Positions 18,583 through 27,511 of a stretch of 64,000 bases of DNA are shown here, in pieces (position 1 is the first letter of the stretch; each line of letters begins with the position of its first letter). The DNA lies in assembly GCF_001278705.1 (NCBI RefSeq), contig NZ_CP012600.1, forward strand, positions 1,488,190-1,552,189, in the 5' to 3' direction. The notes under the pieces were generated by a model. The model was not told the origin of the DNA. It saw only the letters and a program-made list of their open reading frames with translations, and ran no database searches. Source of the DNA: Bacillus gobiensis. GTDB taxonomy: Bacteria; Bacillota; Bacilli; Bacillales; Bacillaceae. The position numbers and the translations under genes are program-made.

Positions 18583-18759
18583 TTAGTTCTTAAAGGTTTC
18601 AATCCATTCCTCAATTTTAATTTGATTCACACCTTCATAACGTACGGTCTTTGAAACGTATGGCTCAATATGCACGTAATGAAACAGAAGCTGAATACCG
18701 ACAAGCATAATCATGTGCACCACTGCGATCTTAAATAATATCCGTTCGATGGATTTCAC
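18583..18759 (-). CDS. ypfB: Small membrane protein YpfB
   Basis: A 58-residue protein: one transmembrane helix (about residues 6-25) preceded by a short basic N-terminus, then an amphipathic tail ([18 protein letters not shown]). The GTG at 18759, six bases after GGAGGTG, is chosen. It yields [10 protein letters not shown], as in B. subtilis YpfB, whereas the upstream ATG overlaps the ribosome binding site. It lies between motI and cmk. Function unknown. Confidence 0.7.
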   Translation of the reverse strand: MKSIERILFKIAVVHMIMLVGIQLLFHYVHIEPYVSKTVRYEGVNQIKIEEWIETFKN

Positions 18760-18805
18760 ACCATGCACCTCCATATCTTTCTAGTATGGGAGTGCTGCTG
18801 CCCGA

Positions 18806-19483
18806 TTATTCAGCCAATCCTTTTAGATTTAATTCAATTTGATGATGAAAGCAATATTTCATCAGAAGCTGCTGATGGTCTTCACTAATGTCTGAAAACT
18901 CAACCGAGAGGGTTCTCTTCTTGTTTTTCTCATCCCATTGCAGCCTTTTCACTCGGGAAGCTGCTGATACAAGCCTGCGCTTTTCTTGATCGTTAGGCAA
19001 ATTTATATGGACATCGACCTGTTCGTCCAGGTCAAAACGGTATTCCTCTGGAATGATCATCGATAATCCGCCTGCGCTGATGTTTGCTGTGATCGTCGTG
19101 AAAGGCTTTTTTTCTGGATTTCCAGGATACGCTGCAATGTCTAAAAGGGCATCTACCCGAAGAAATTGCCGCCGCTGAATTTTTTCCAGCTCTTCAAAGC
19201 CCGGATAACTTAAAGAAATCATAGGAATTTCTTCTTTCAATCTGCCTATCACTTTGCAAGTGAACTGATAAGGAATTTGCTCTTTTGTGACAAACGTGAC
19301 GACAAGATCTGTGCCGTTGATTAAAAATTTAGATCTTCCTGTCACTTGATCGATAGGGTATGTAATGTGCAATTCTTTTTCAGCAATTTTTGCCACCTTG
19401 CATTTTAATACGTGAGGACGGGGGTTTTCGGAATCATAGCTTTCTAAAAGCAAAACATCTCCTACAACCAGCAAAATAATCAC
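18806..19483 (-). CDS. motI: c-di-GMP receptor with PilZ domain (MotI/DgrA)
   Basis: A homologue of B. subtilis YpfA, which binds cyclic-di-GMP and then disables flagellar motor stators. The 225-residue protein has an N-terminal YcgR-like domain and a C-terminal PilZ domain. The c-di-GMP signature is RRQFLRVD (RxxxR) near residue 107 and NISAGGLSM (N-x-S-x-x-G) about 35 residues later. The GTG at 19483 behind AAGGGAAGA is the likely start; a TTG three codons on is possible. It follows ypeB after a strong terminator. Confidence 0.88.
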   Translation of the reverse strand: MIILLVVGDVLLLESYDSENPRPHVLKCKVAKIAEKELHITYPIDQVTGRSKFLINGTDLVVTFVTKEQIPYQFTCKVIGRLKEEIPMISLSYPGFEELEKIQRRQFLRVDALLDIAAYPGNPEKKPFTTITANISAGGLSMIIPEEYRFDLDEQVDVHINLPNDQEKRRLVSAASRVKRLQWDEKNKKRTLSVEFSDISEDHQQLLMKYCFHHQIELNLKGLAE

Positions 19484-19527
19484 TCTTCCCTTGTCGAAAA
19501 TACACACCCCTATTATTAAAGCACGGA

Positions 19528-19562
19528 ATAAAAAAAAGGAAAAGACTCTTGTTGTCTTTTCC
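19528..19562 (-). terminator. Terminator after ypeB
   Basis: GGAAAAGAC (19538-19546) pairs with GTCTTTTCC (19554-19562), followed by eight U on the minus strand. Confidence 0.88.
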
Positions 19563-19573
19563 CACAAAATCCC

Positions 19574-20914
19574 TTAATATATCGGTTCTGCATTTTTTAA
19601 TTTTTCTACTTTCTCTTCTATGCCTGTATTTGCATTGATAAACATGCGATAGGTGTCATTATCGATCGTTCCAAAAAACTCGTAGCATAAAACTTCATCG
19701 GACATTTGATTGGTTATGATGGCTAGCCGGTTGTCTTGTATTTGTACATTTCCGCTCACTTTTTTCTTTGCTTCTTCAAGGGACAGTTTCGGTTTTGGCA
19801 GATTTCTTTTCCTGTGATTTGTTAGAAAATCTCTTGCTGAGAATCCGACAATTTCACCGTTATCCAATGCAACCTTCATTCGTACCGTATCTGGATACAA
19901 CAAAACATCATTTTCCACTGGCACATATGAAAAAATGCCGATATTATCATATTGCTCGCTTTCATCCAGAACAAAATCAGTTGCTTCATAGCCGTTGTCT
20001 TTCAAAAATTTCAATGCTTTGTTAGAACCATCATTCAAGCTCAGCTTCTGATCCTTGACTTCACGGTTTTGGATCAAATAGACCGGATATCCGCCTTTTT
20101 GGGTTACGTCCATATAAATATTTGTCCCGTGTTTTTCATCATTCATACTTAAGCTGTATACGTCCCGGTTCGTTTTATTCCCGCTTTTTGCGATTGTGAA
20201 ATCAGAGTTTTGATCCGGCGCAAATTTTTGGGCGATTTTCTTAGCGTCAGACTCCGAAATCTGATCGCCTTTTAAGTGCTGAAAACCTTTTTCTCTCTGC
20301 TTTGTAGTAGTATTGTCATTACTTGTATCCGTCTCGGCAAACGAATCTGCATTTTTCTCAATCGTCTTCAATCCGTCAATGATTGTATTGTCGCCTTGTT
20401 TTTCGCCTGAAGCCAGAGCCAATTCAACATCCATCCATCTTAAATTATTATCAATCACAAGATGCTGGACGTTTCTTAATTCATTCTGAACGTCTTGGGC
20501 ATTTGAATAAAGCTGCTTTAGCGTATTGTATTCTTTATCATTTAAAGGTTCTTTTGCGAGATCTCTTACCGCTGTTTGATAGCTGAAATTCCCTATATTC
20601 GATAAGAACTCCTCTGTTTTATTAAAGGGCATTAACGTAAGCGGCAGCTGGCTGACACTGCTGTGGGCCTCAGATGCCAGCTTCCACACCTCAGTTAATT
20701 CCGGCGAAAGATTTTCTTTGCTGTTCATCGCCAAAGAAGTTCCGATTTTATCATGAAGCTGATCCATATCATAGGCCAAGTCATGAAACGCGCGCTGATA
20801 ATTGTTTTCCGCATGCAACAGGACAGCATCCTTCTCCTGGTGTTCCTTATACCCCCAATAGCTGGTTCCAATAACGGCTACTCCAAGTATTGCGATTAGT
20901 ATCCCTCTTATCAT
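19574..20914 (-). CDS. ypeB: Germination protein YpeB
   Basis: Required for stable localisation of the cortex-lytic enzyme SleB in the spore. The 446 residues contain an uncleaved N-terminal signal anchor (ILIAILGVAVIGTSYWGY), a long helical N-terminal half, and C-terminal PepSY-type repeats (KGDQISESDAKKIAQKF, LSLEEAKKKVSG). The start follows GCGAGGTGAG. It lies 19 bases after sleB, the conserved sleB-ypeB pair expressed in the forespore. Confidence 0.94.
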   Translation of the reverse strand: MIRGILIAILGVAVIGTSYWGYKEHQEKDAVLLHAENNYQRAFHDLAYDMDQLHDKIGTSLAMNSKENLSPELTEVWKLASEAHSSVSQLPLTLMPFNKTEEFLSNIGNFSYQTAVRDLAKEPLNDKEYNTLKQLYSNAQDVQNELRNVQHLVIDNNLRWMDVELALASGEKQGDNTIIDGLKTIEKNADSFAETDTSNDNTTTKQREKGFQHLKGDQISESDAKKIAQKFAPDQNSDFTIAKSGNKTNRDVYSLSMNDEKHGTNIYMDVTQKGGYPVYLIQNREVKDQKLSLNDGSNKALKFLKDNGYEATDFVLDESEQYDNIGIFSYVPVENDVLLYPDTVRMKVALDNGEIVGFSARDFLTNHRKRNLPKPKLSLEEAKKKVSGNVQIQDNRLAIITNQMSDEVLCYEFFGTIDNDTYRMFINANTGIEEKVEKLKNAEPIY

Positions 20915-20933
20915 TTTTTCTCACCTCGCTGAT

Positions 20934-21851
20934 TTATTCGCAGAATATATGTTTCCCTATCCGTTTGATTTGGGGTCTTCCCCATATCCATGGATTGGTC
21001 GCTGTATCCGGATTAAAATAATAGGTAGCATTTTCTGATGGATCCCAGCCATTAATGGCGTCCATCACAGCTTCCTTAGCCGTTTTATCCGGCTCCATAT
21101 AAATTTGCCCGTCTGCAACAGCTGTAAAAGCCAGCGGCTCGAATATAACACCTGAAATGGTATCAGGAAAATTAGGGCTGTCCAGACGATTTAATATTAC
21201 AGCGGCGATGGCAACCTGACCGTCGTATGGCTCACCCCTCGCTTCTCCGTAAACCGCTTGAGAGAGCAATCGAATATCATTTTGAGAGTATCCTCCAGCC
21301 CTGTTTGCTGCTACCGGTTTCACTTTCTTCTTAGCAGCAGGCTGCTTCTTGTTTTGCTTTGCTTGTTGTTGAGCTGGCTTTTTTTGTTCGTCCGGAAGTG
21401 TTTGCCTTGCTTCTGCTTTTTTTCTGGCCTGCCTTCTTGCTTCAGCTGAAGGGCCAGTTTGATATTTTAACGGCATTCCTCCGTAATGTGTGAATTTTTT
21501 GCCTTTTTCAAGCTGTTCTCTTACAAACCCCTCATAATATTTCGTTTTGGAGATAAGCTTTTGCTTTGTCTTTTCTCCAACTAAACCATCAACCTCGCCA
21601 ATTTGAAATTGATCCTGAAAGTTGCGGACAGCCCAATAGGTTCCCCATCCAAACACTCCGTCTATGTTCCCATTGTAATATCCGTTGTACTGAAGCCTTG
21701 CTTGGAGTTCAACTACATCTTCACCAGTCGCCCCCCTCTGAATTACCTGGTTAGAGAATGCATAGCTTTTTTCTGAACTGAAAAGTACAAGACACAAAAG
21801 TATTACTCCTGCAAAAATAAAGGGTTTATAATAAAATCCTCTTGATTCCAT
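20934..21851 (-). CDS. sleB: Spore cortex-lytic enzyme SleB
   Basis: A lytic transglycosylase that degrades muramic-lactam cortex during germination. The 305-residue preprotein has a signal peptide (GVILLCLVLFSSEKSYAF). A peptidoglycan-binding domain follows (residues about 38-95, VIQRGATGEDVVELQARLQ), then a long basic Gln/Ala/Lys-rich linker. The C-terminal Hydrolase_2 domain carries the catalytic glutamate in SQAVYGEARGEPYDGQVAIAAV. GGAGGAG precedes the ATG. The linker is low-complexity and may vary in length. Confidence 0.95.
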   Translation of the reverse strand: MESRGFYYKPFIFAGVILLCLVLFSSEKSYAFSNQVIQRGATGEDVVELQARLQYNGYYNGNIDGVFGWGTYWAVRNFQDQFQIGEVDGLVGEKTKQKLISKTKYYEGFVREQLEKGKKFTHYGGMPLKYQTGPSAEARRQARKKAEARQTLPDEQKKPAQQQAKQNKKQPAAKKKVKPVAANRAGGYSQNDIRLLSQAVYGEARGEPYDGQVAIAAVILNRLDSPNFPDTISGVIFEPLAFTAVADGQIYMEPDKTAKEAVMDAINGWDPSENATYYFNPDTATNPWIWGRPQIKRIGKHIFCE

Positions 21852-21966
21852 AGCGGCTCCTCCTGTATGAAAGTTTGTACTCCTATTTTCTGTAGGAAGC
21901 TAACTTTTATACCAGATTTAGAATCATTGCTTAAAATGCTTCACAGTTTGGTCCAGAAAAGGTTGG

Positions 21967-21997
21967 CAAAAAAAAGAAACTGCCGCAATGGGCAGTT
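21967..21997 (-). terminator. Terminator after prsW
   Basis: AACTGCC (21978-21984) pairs with GGCAGTT (21991-21997), then a U-rich tail of eight U on the minus strand. Confidence 0.87.
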
Positions 21998-22662
21998 CAA
22001 AATTTTTCTGAGGGAATGGCTTTTATTGTTCTTGCTTGTTTTGCTTTGTGAAGGGAAAACCACCATAAAAAAAACATAAATGGCAACATTAGATAGAGCC
22101 AATTTTCTAAACTTAGTAAAATATAATCATAAAATCCGTGTAAAATTACCGGTAGGCCAAGTGAGAGAATAAGCCACTTTCTCCGTGCTTTTTTTTCGGA
22201 AAATTTCAGCTTTCCTATGTAAAATCCCATGATTACGCCAAATAGAGCATGGCTTGAAACTGGCAAAAGAGCTCGCGTAAAAGCATACTCCAAACCGTGG
22301 CCTACCAAAAATAAAATATTTTCCAAGGTAGCAAAGCCCAGTGAAATGCTTGTCCCATAAACAATTCCATCATAATGGTCATCGAATTCAACATGCTGAA
22401 AAATGCCAACCATCAATAGAAACCATTTGAAAAATTCTTCAAGCAAACCTGACGATAAGAAGGAGAGCAGTAGCTTGTTTGTGACCACATTTTCTTGTTC
22501 TAACACGTACTGGATGAACATAATCGGAAAAACGAGCAGTACACCCAAAATAAACATACGAATCACAATATGTATTGGTTCGGTATCATATTGATCCTTT
22601 AAATAAAAATAAAGCAAAAGTGCAATTCCAGGCGCTATGCCCGCCGAAATAATTGCAACCAT
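21997..22662 (-). CDS. prsW: Intramembrane protease PrsW
   Basis: Membrane-embedded site-1 protease that cleaves the anti-sigma factor RsiW to activate sigma-W in B. subtilis. The 221 residues contain about seven hydrophobic segments. The family's catalytic motifs are visible: LLEEFFKW (EExxxK-type, near residue 73), [15 protein letters not shown] and HGFYDY near the C-terminus. GAGGT lies upstream. RsiW is not encoded here. Confidence 0.92.
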   Translation of the reverse strand: MVAIISAGIAPGIALLLYFYLKDQYDTEPIHIVIRMFILGVLLVFPIMFIQYVLEQENVVTNKLLLSFLSSGLLEEFFKWFLLMVGIFQHVEFDDHYDGIVYGTSISLGFATLENILFLVGHGLEYAFTRALLPVSSHALFGVIMGFYIGKLKFSEKKARRKWLILSLGLPVILHGFYDYILLSLENWLYLMLPFMFFLWWFSLHKAKQARTIKAIPSEKF

Positions 22663-22884
22663 GATGAGACCTCTTTCCCATTATATACTCTTGCTTAATC
22701 GTATCATGATCACAAGTTGTTGGAAACGAATTATTCCTGATTTTTGAAAAAGGCACACATAATCAGCATATCTCTTCAATGAATAACAATCATATGAGTC
22801 GTTTTGTTAATTAGTTGCCTCTTCAAGATTTGCAATTGAAACAGTTAACGTACTGCTCGAGCTGCTGATAGACCCATCGCCCGG

Positions 22885-23853
22885 TTAGATACGTTTTGCA
22901 ATTTCTTCAGCTATTAGACCGCCGTGGAATCTGCCGTTCTCAATAAATATTTCATTGGCATTGTTTCCGGCAGCTATGACTCCGGCAATAAAAATGCCGC
23001 CGACATTCGATTCCATTGTCTCTTCGTTAAACATAGGCTTTCCGCTTTCGATGTTGATTCCAATTCCCATCCGTCTTAAAAATCTGTGATCCGGGTGGTA
23101 GCCTGTCATAGCAAAGACGTAATCATTTTTAATAACTTGAAGCCCTTTTTCTGATGAGTAAAAGGACACTTGATCATCTTTAATTTCATTGACAACAGCT
23201 TCGAACTCCATTCTGATTATTCCTTTATTCACGAGAGATTCGAATTCAGGAAGGATCCAAGGTTTCACACTTTTTGAGTAACTGCTTCCCCGGTAGATGA
23301 CTGTTACCCTTGCGTCAGATTTTACTAATTCCAAGGCTGCATCAACACTCGAATTTTTCCCGCCAATCACAACGACGTCTTTATCAAAAAAAGGATGTGC
23401 TTCTTTAAAATAATGAAATACCTTAGGCATATCTTCACCGGGAATATTCATGTAGTTCGGCTGATCATAATAACCAGTTGCCACAACACAAAAATCGGCT
23501 TGATATTTCTCTTTATCTGTTGTTATCAGAAAATTGCCGTCTTCGGTTTTCTCCACCGATTCAACCTTTTCAAAGGAATTCACCTTGATTTTTTTTCGCT
23601 TCACGACTTCACGATAATAGGTAAGCGCTTGGTTTCTGACCGGTTTCCTGTTTTCTGTAATGAAGGCTACGTTGCCGATCTCCAGCTTTTCGCTTGTACT
23701 AAAAAATGTTTGATGGGTAGGATACTGATAAATGCTGTTTGCAATATTTCCCTTTTCAATAACCAGTGAATCTATTCCCTTCGCTTGTAGTTCAATCGCT
23801 GCTGAAAGACCACACGGACCCCCGCCAACAATGATTACTTTTTCGTGCTTCAT
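22885..23853 (-). CDS. ypdA: Bacillithiol-disulfide reductase YpdA (Bdr)
   Basis: A flavoprotein that uses NADPH to reduce oxidised bacillithiol. The 322 residues have an N-terminal FAD motif (IIVGGGPCGLSAAIEL), a second Rossmann motif for NADPH (VVVIGGKNSSVDAALEL) and the C-terminal FAD contact IFIAGVIAAGNNANEIFIENG. The start at 23853 (AGGAGTGG upstream) is preferred to an ATG 21 bases higher. It stands alone between prsW and the gudB terminator. The 220 bases downstream show no feature. Confidence 0.93.
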   Translation of the reverse strand: MKHEKVIIVGGGPCGLSAAIELQAKGIDSLVIEKGNIANSIYQYPTHQTFFSTSEKLEIGNVAFITENRKPVRNQALTYYREVVKRKKIKVNSFEKVESVEKTEDGNFLITTDKEKYQADFCVVATGYYDQPNYMNIPGEDMPKVFHYFKEAHPFFDKDVVVIGGKNSSVDAALELVKSDARVTVIYRGSSYSKSVKPWILPEFESLVNKGIIRMEFEAVVNEIKDDQVSFYSSEKGLQVIKNDYVFAMTGYHPDHRFLRRMGIGINIESGKPMFNEETMESNVGGIFIAGVIAAGNNANEIFIENGRFHGGLIAEEIAKRI

Positions 23854-23896
23854 ATATTCCACTCCTGTTCGCATGGGCTTTATATATTCAATATCG

Positions 23897-23928
23897 AAAA
23901 AAATCTCCTATCTAATGATAGGAGATTT
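23897..23928 (-). terminator. Terminator after gudB
   Basis: A perfect 12 bp stem AAATCTCCTATC/GATAGGAGATTT (23901-23912, 23917-23928) with a 4 nt loop. The minus strand continues into seven U. Confidence 0.92.
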
Positions 23929-23955
23929 CCATTTTGGTTGCAAATCCTAAAAAGG

Positions 23956-25230
23956 TTAAATCCAGCCCCTGAAACGCGAGGCTTCAGCCATTTTTCTTAC
24001 TCCGACCATATATGCAGCCAGACGCATGTCGATCCGGCGGTTTTTCGCCATTTCATGAATATTGTTAAACGATTTGACCATCAATGCTTCGAGTTTTTCT
24101 TCAACTTCTTTTTCCGTCCAATAAAAGCCTTGATTGTTTTGAACCCACTCAAAGTAAGAAACCGTCACTCCTCCTGCACTTGCGAGAACATCTGGCACAA
24201 GCAGAATATCTCTATCAGAAAGGATTTTCGTTGCTTCTAACGTCGTTGGTCCATTAGCTGCCTCTACGACAATTTGTGCCCGGATCTGATGGGCATTTTC
24301 TTTCGTGATTTGATTTTCAATCGCAGCAGGCACAAGAATATCGCAATCCAATTCAAGCAAATCTTTATTGCTGATCGTATCATTGAACAGCTTTGTCACA
24401 GTGCCGAAGCTGTCTCTTCGATCAAGAAGATAATCAACATCCAAGCCGTCAGGATCATAAAGTCCGCCATACGCATCAGAAATACCGACAACCTTTGCTC
24501 CTGCTTCGTGCATAAATTTCGCTAGATAGCTGCCAGCATTGCCGAAGCCTTGGACGACGACTTTTGCTCCTTTTAGCGGTATCCCCTTTTTCTTTGCAGC
24601 TTCTTTTATACAAATGGTAACGCCTTTGGCAGTCGCAGATTCCCTGCCATGGGACCCGCCTAATACGAGCGGCTTCCCGGTAATAAATCCAGGTGAGTTA
24701 AACTCATCGATTCTTGAATATTCATCCATCATCCACGCCATAATTTGTGAATTAGTAAATACGTCCGGAGCAGGGACGTCCTTCGTAGGACCGACGATTT
24801 GGCTTATCGCGCGAACGTATCCTCTGCTCAGACGTTCCAATTCCCTAAAGGACATGTCTCTCGGATCACAAACGATCCCGCCTTTTCCACCGCCATATGG
24901 AAGATCGACGATGCCGCACTTTAAGCTCATCCAGATCGAAAGCGCTTTAACTTCTTTTTCAGTTACATTCGGGTGAAAACGAATACCGCCTTTTGTCGGC
25001 CCAACCGCATCGTTATGCTGAGCCCTGTAGCCTGTGAATATCTTCACAGAACCATCATCCATTCGAACCGGTATTTTAACCGTTAACAGTCTGAGAGGTT
25101 CTTTTAATAATTCATACATTTCATCAGGATACCCTAATTTATTTAAGGCCTTATGTATCACCGTTTGAGTAGATTTCAACACATCATCTTGATCTTCTTC
25201 TGCTTGGCCTGTGTTTTGAACGGTTACCAT
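23956..25230 (-). CDS. gudB: NAD-specific glutamate dehydrogenase GudB (active form)
   Basis: Catabolic glutamate dehydrogenase, glutamate to 2-oxoglutarate. The 424 residues include the substrate pocket KGGIRFHPNV, the catalytic region KCGIVDLPYGGGKGGIVCDP, DVPAPDVFTN and the NAD-binding GFGNAGSYLAKFMHEAG. The active-site-proximal segment reads TEKEVKALSIWM. The nine-base (VKA) duplication that inactivates GudB in B. subtilis 168 is absent, so the enzyme should be active. GGAGG lies seven bases before the start. RocG is the closest alternative, but the position is that of gudB. Confidence 0.92.
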   Translation of the reverse strand: MVTVQNTGQAEEDQDDVLKSTQTVIHKALNKLGYPDEMYELLKEPLRLLTVKIPVRMDDGSVKIFTGYRAQHNDAVGPTKGGIRFHPNVTEKEVKALSIWMSLKCGIVDLPYGGGKGGIVCDPRDMSFRELERLSRGYVRAISQIVGPTKDVPAPDVFTNSQIMAWMMDEYSRIDEFNSPGFITGKPLVLGGSHGRESATAKGVTICIKEAAKKKGIPLKGAKVVVQGFGNAGSYLAKFMHEAGAKVVGISDAYGGLYDPDGLDVDYLLDRRDSFGTVTKLFNDTISNKDLLELDCDILVPAAIENQITKENAHQIRAQIVVEAANGPTTLEATKILSDRDILLVPDVLASAGGVTVSYFEWVQNNQGFYWTEKEVEEKLEALMVKSFNNIHEMAKNRRIDMRLAAYMVGVRKMAEASRFRGWI

Positions 25231-25284
25231 TAAGTTAACCTCCTAGAGCTTTCATGTTAGTCGCTTGTTTGCCTTTCAGACATT

Positions 25285-25313
25285 AGTATACACGTTCCGT
25301 TTGTGTATGCAAA
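25285..25313 (-). promoter_or_regulatory. Candidate gudB promoter with overlapping dyad
   Basis: TTTGCA (25313 to 25308), 17 nt, then TATACT (25290 to 25285). An inverted repeat GTATACAC (25286-25293)/GTGTATGC (25303-25310), matching at seven of eight positions, covers the -10 and spacer. The leader to the ATG is about 50 bases. Confidence 0.6.
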
Positions 25314-25402
25314 GATGAAACCGTTGATTTTTCACAAAAAATTGAAGTGACTTTAGCTTGATGATTTAGTTCATTTCTTAGCTGTTTCGCACTGAGCAAT
25401 GT

Positions 25403-25425
25403 GAAAAAGCCCGATACTATCGGGC
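25403..25425 (-). terminator. Terminator after mecB
   Basis: GCCCGAT (25409-25415) pairs with ATCGGGC (25419-25425), followed on the minus strand by five U. Confidence 0.8.
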
Positions 25426-25443
25426 CGCAAAATTTATTCGAAA

Positions 25444-26028
25444 TCACTGAAAATGCATTTGAATCGTTTCTACTGCATTTCCATCCATGATTTTGTTTCC
25501 ATATTCCTCTAGACGATAAATAGTAATCGTTGCAGGACTGCCGTACTCAGCCAGAATTGCAACAATCCGTTCGACTGGATTATCGGCGAAAAAGTCTAAG
25601 CAGAGAAAATAAATTCCATTAAACTGGTATACACTTCCTCCGTTAATTCCCATTCTGTGGAGACTCTTGGAAAGTTGAATGACGTCTTCGAATGTCTGGA
25701 ATTCATATATGACGTCAGCATTTTCATCAAGTTTGACCTGCATTTCAATATAATCATCATCATAATCGTCATCATCATGATCTGTATCTTGATTTTTGGT
25801 GACAATAACAACCATTCCTTGAGCCTGGAGAGAATAAACTTCGACTGCAATTGGTCCATTCGCCTCAAAGCCGAGCTCTACATTTGCTTCATTCATCATA
25901 TCTTTAAACAATTGATGGACTTTAAATGAATCCTTCCAAAGGTCGTCTTTCGTCAACCCCCGGTCAGTCAGATCATCAAGTGTAAGAAAGATTTTAATCT
26001 TATTGTAGTTCAGACGCTCAAGCCGCAT
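25444..26028 (-). CDS. mecB: Adaptor protein MecB (YpbH)
   Basis: A paralogue of the ClpC adaptor MecA. The 194 residues have the N-terminal substrate-binding domain (MRLERLNYNKIKIFLTLDDL ... GPIAVEVYSLQAQGMVVIVT), a very acidic hinge (residues about 91-102, mostly Asp), and the C-terminal ClpC-binding domain (ERIVAILAEYGSPATITIYRLEEYG). The start at 26028 has GGAGGG upstream. The acidic hinge is encoded by a triplet microsatellite at 25751-25782. Confidence 0.9.
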   Translation of the reverse strand: MRLERLNYNKIKIFLTLDDLTDRGLTKDDLWKDSFKVHQLFKDMMNEANVELGFEANGPIAVEVYSLQAQGMVVIVTKNQDTDHDDDDYDDDYIEMQVKLDENADVIYEFQTFEDVIQLSKSLHRMGINGGSVYQFNGIYFLCLDFFADNPVERIVAILAEYGSPATITIYRLEEYGNKIMDGNAVETIQMHFQ

Positions 26029-26137
26029 AACATTCCCTCCTGCCTCTTCTAACATCCTATTGTATTATATGAAATACAAATCTATAGGTTCATAATTTTG
26101 TATTCAGTTTACACTGTGAAGGAAAGGAAGACAAGCA

Positions 26138-26962
26138 CTATTGTTGCTTTTCTTCCCATAGATCATTTTTTTCATAAACTGGAACACACTGGATAAAATG
26201 TACTTCCGGCGGAGCTGACAGCCTTAACGGAACCTTAGATGTACCGTATCCATTGCTAATGAGAAAATCAGTGCTATTAATTTTCCCTGTTCCTCCTAAT
26301 GCATACCTGGCGATGGGACCGATTCGTATTTGGCCTCCATGGGTATGTCCGCTCAATATCAGGTCGATCCCGTCGTTTGGTTCTATCTGTTGATGCACCT
26401 TCGGATTGTGGGAAATTAGCAAGGTGAAATGATTGGTATCAAGCCCTTGTATCGATTTTGGGTAATCCGGAATCCCTTCCTTTATATCGTCAATACCGAC
26501 AAGATTGATTAGTTGTTTTTCTTTCTTAAAAATGCAGGATTCATTACGAAGAGCAGTAATCCCGTATTTTTTAAGGACTGAAAACAGAAAGGATTGATTT
26601 ACTTCATAGTCGTTATTTCCCCATACAAAAAGAGTTTTTGCCAATGAAGAGAGCTTGTTTAAATTGTCATCGATTTGTGAATCAGGCACATTTTTTTCAG
26701 CTAGATCTCCGCCGATGATTACAAGGTCTATTTTTTCTTTTCCGATGTCATTAATGAATTCATCACTGATCTCTCGTTGATGAATATCTGATATAAAAAA
26801 GATGTTTACCTGCTTCGTAAAGTCTTTTTTATGGATCTGAAAGACATTCTTAATCAATCGATTTTCTTTGGCAAGCTTAAACATCTTTCTGTATAGAAAA
26901 TAACTCACTGCAATGATGATAAGTGCAATAGCCCACAGCAGCTCCATCGCGATCAAAAACAT
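26138..26962 (-). CDS. ypbG: Membrane-anchored metallophosphoesterase YpbG
   Basis: A calcineurin-like phosphoesterase with an N-terminal membrane anchor (about residues 5-24). The metal-binding motifs appear in order: ISDIHQ, VIIGGDLAE, VWGNNDYE, ISHNP and SGHTHGGQ. Substrate unknown. The start is uncertain. The ATG at 26962 is only three bases after AGGAG, a TTG at 26956 is better spaced, and a higher ATG at 26986 lacks a site. It heads the ypbG-side of a cluster with ypbF. Confidence 0.85.
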   Translation of the reverse strand: MFLIAMELLWAIALIIIAVSYFLYRKMFKLAKENRLIKNVFQIHKKDFTKQVNIFFISDIHQREISDEFINDIGKEKIDLVIIGGDLAEKNVPDSQIDDNLNKLSSLAKTLFVWGNNDYEVNQSFLFSVLKKYGITALRNESCIFKKEKQLINLVGIDDIKEGIPDYPKSIQGLDTNHFTLLISHNPKVHQQIEPNDGIDLILSGHTHGGQIRIGPIARYALGGTGKINSTDFLISNGYGTSKVPLRLSAPPEVHFIQCVPVYEKNDLWEEKQQ

Positions 26963-27009
26963 CCACTCCTGTCTTTCGTAAAACATACAGCATTCATAAA
27001 GCCTTCGAT

Positions 27010-27453
27010 CTATTTGCTTTCAAAATACAAGTTGATATCATATGATTCCTTCATGATGCGATATACCGTTTCTCTAGTTTCCCATTTTTGCGGCAGCGGC
27101 CATAAATCCGGGCTTTTTTGAATAATTTCACATCTTAGCTTATGGTATTCGTTTTCTGCCTTATCCTCTTTCTTATGGAAGAAAAAGGATGCGCTATACG
27201 AAAAAGCGATCGCTAAGATCCAGAATATCGAAGTGCTGTCGCTAAATAAATAATAAAGGATAGATCCGGATTGGCCGGATTTCAAGTATAAGGTGATGCA
27301 AAAAATGAAAAAGCAAACGAAACAGACGATTCTCCAACGGAGGACATGTTTTTTAAATTGCTCAAATTTTTGTTTCCTTTTTATTAACGCTTCGAGCATC
27401 TTTCTTGTAGGTTCATCTACAAACTTATCCGCATCGCTAAGAATGATCGGCAT
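27010..27453 (-). CDS. ypbF: Two-helix membrane protein YpbF (DUF2663)
   Basis: A 147-residue protein with two transmembrane helices (about 41-57 and 76-92) between a basic N-terminal stretch (LIKRKQKFEQFKKHVLRWR) and a cytoplasmic C-terminal part. The length equals that of B. subtilis YpbF. AAGGTGTG lies upstream of the start. It sits between ypbG and ypbE. Function unknown. Confidence 0.8.
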   Translation of the reverse strand: MPIILSDADKFVDEPTRKMLEALIKRKQKFEQFKKHVLRWRIVCFVCFFIFCITLYLKSGQSGSILYYLFSDSTSIFWILAIAFSYSASFFFHKKEDKAENEYHKLRCEIIQKSPDLWPLPQKWETRETVYRIMKESYDINLYFESK

Positions 27454-27511
27454 ATTTTCACACCTTGTCCTATAGTCTTAGTACAATGTATGAAAAGAAT
27501 CGTCTATTATG

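Noticed and set aside
22688..22884. A possible gene or regulatory RNA between ypdA and prsW
   Set aside because: No open frame with a ribosome binding site and no stable hairpin was seen; only a weak TATAAT-like box upstream of prsW.
24539..24976. A 145-codon plus-strand frame inside gudB
   Set aside because: It mirrors the conserved gudB coding sequence and has no ribosome binding site. It is a shadow of high-GC third positions.
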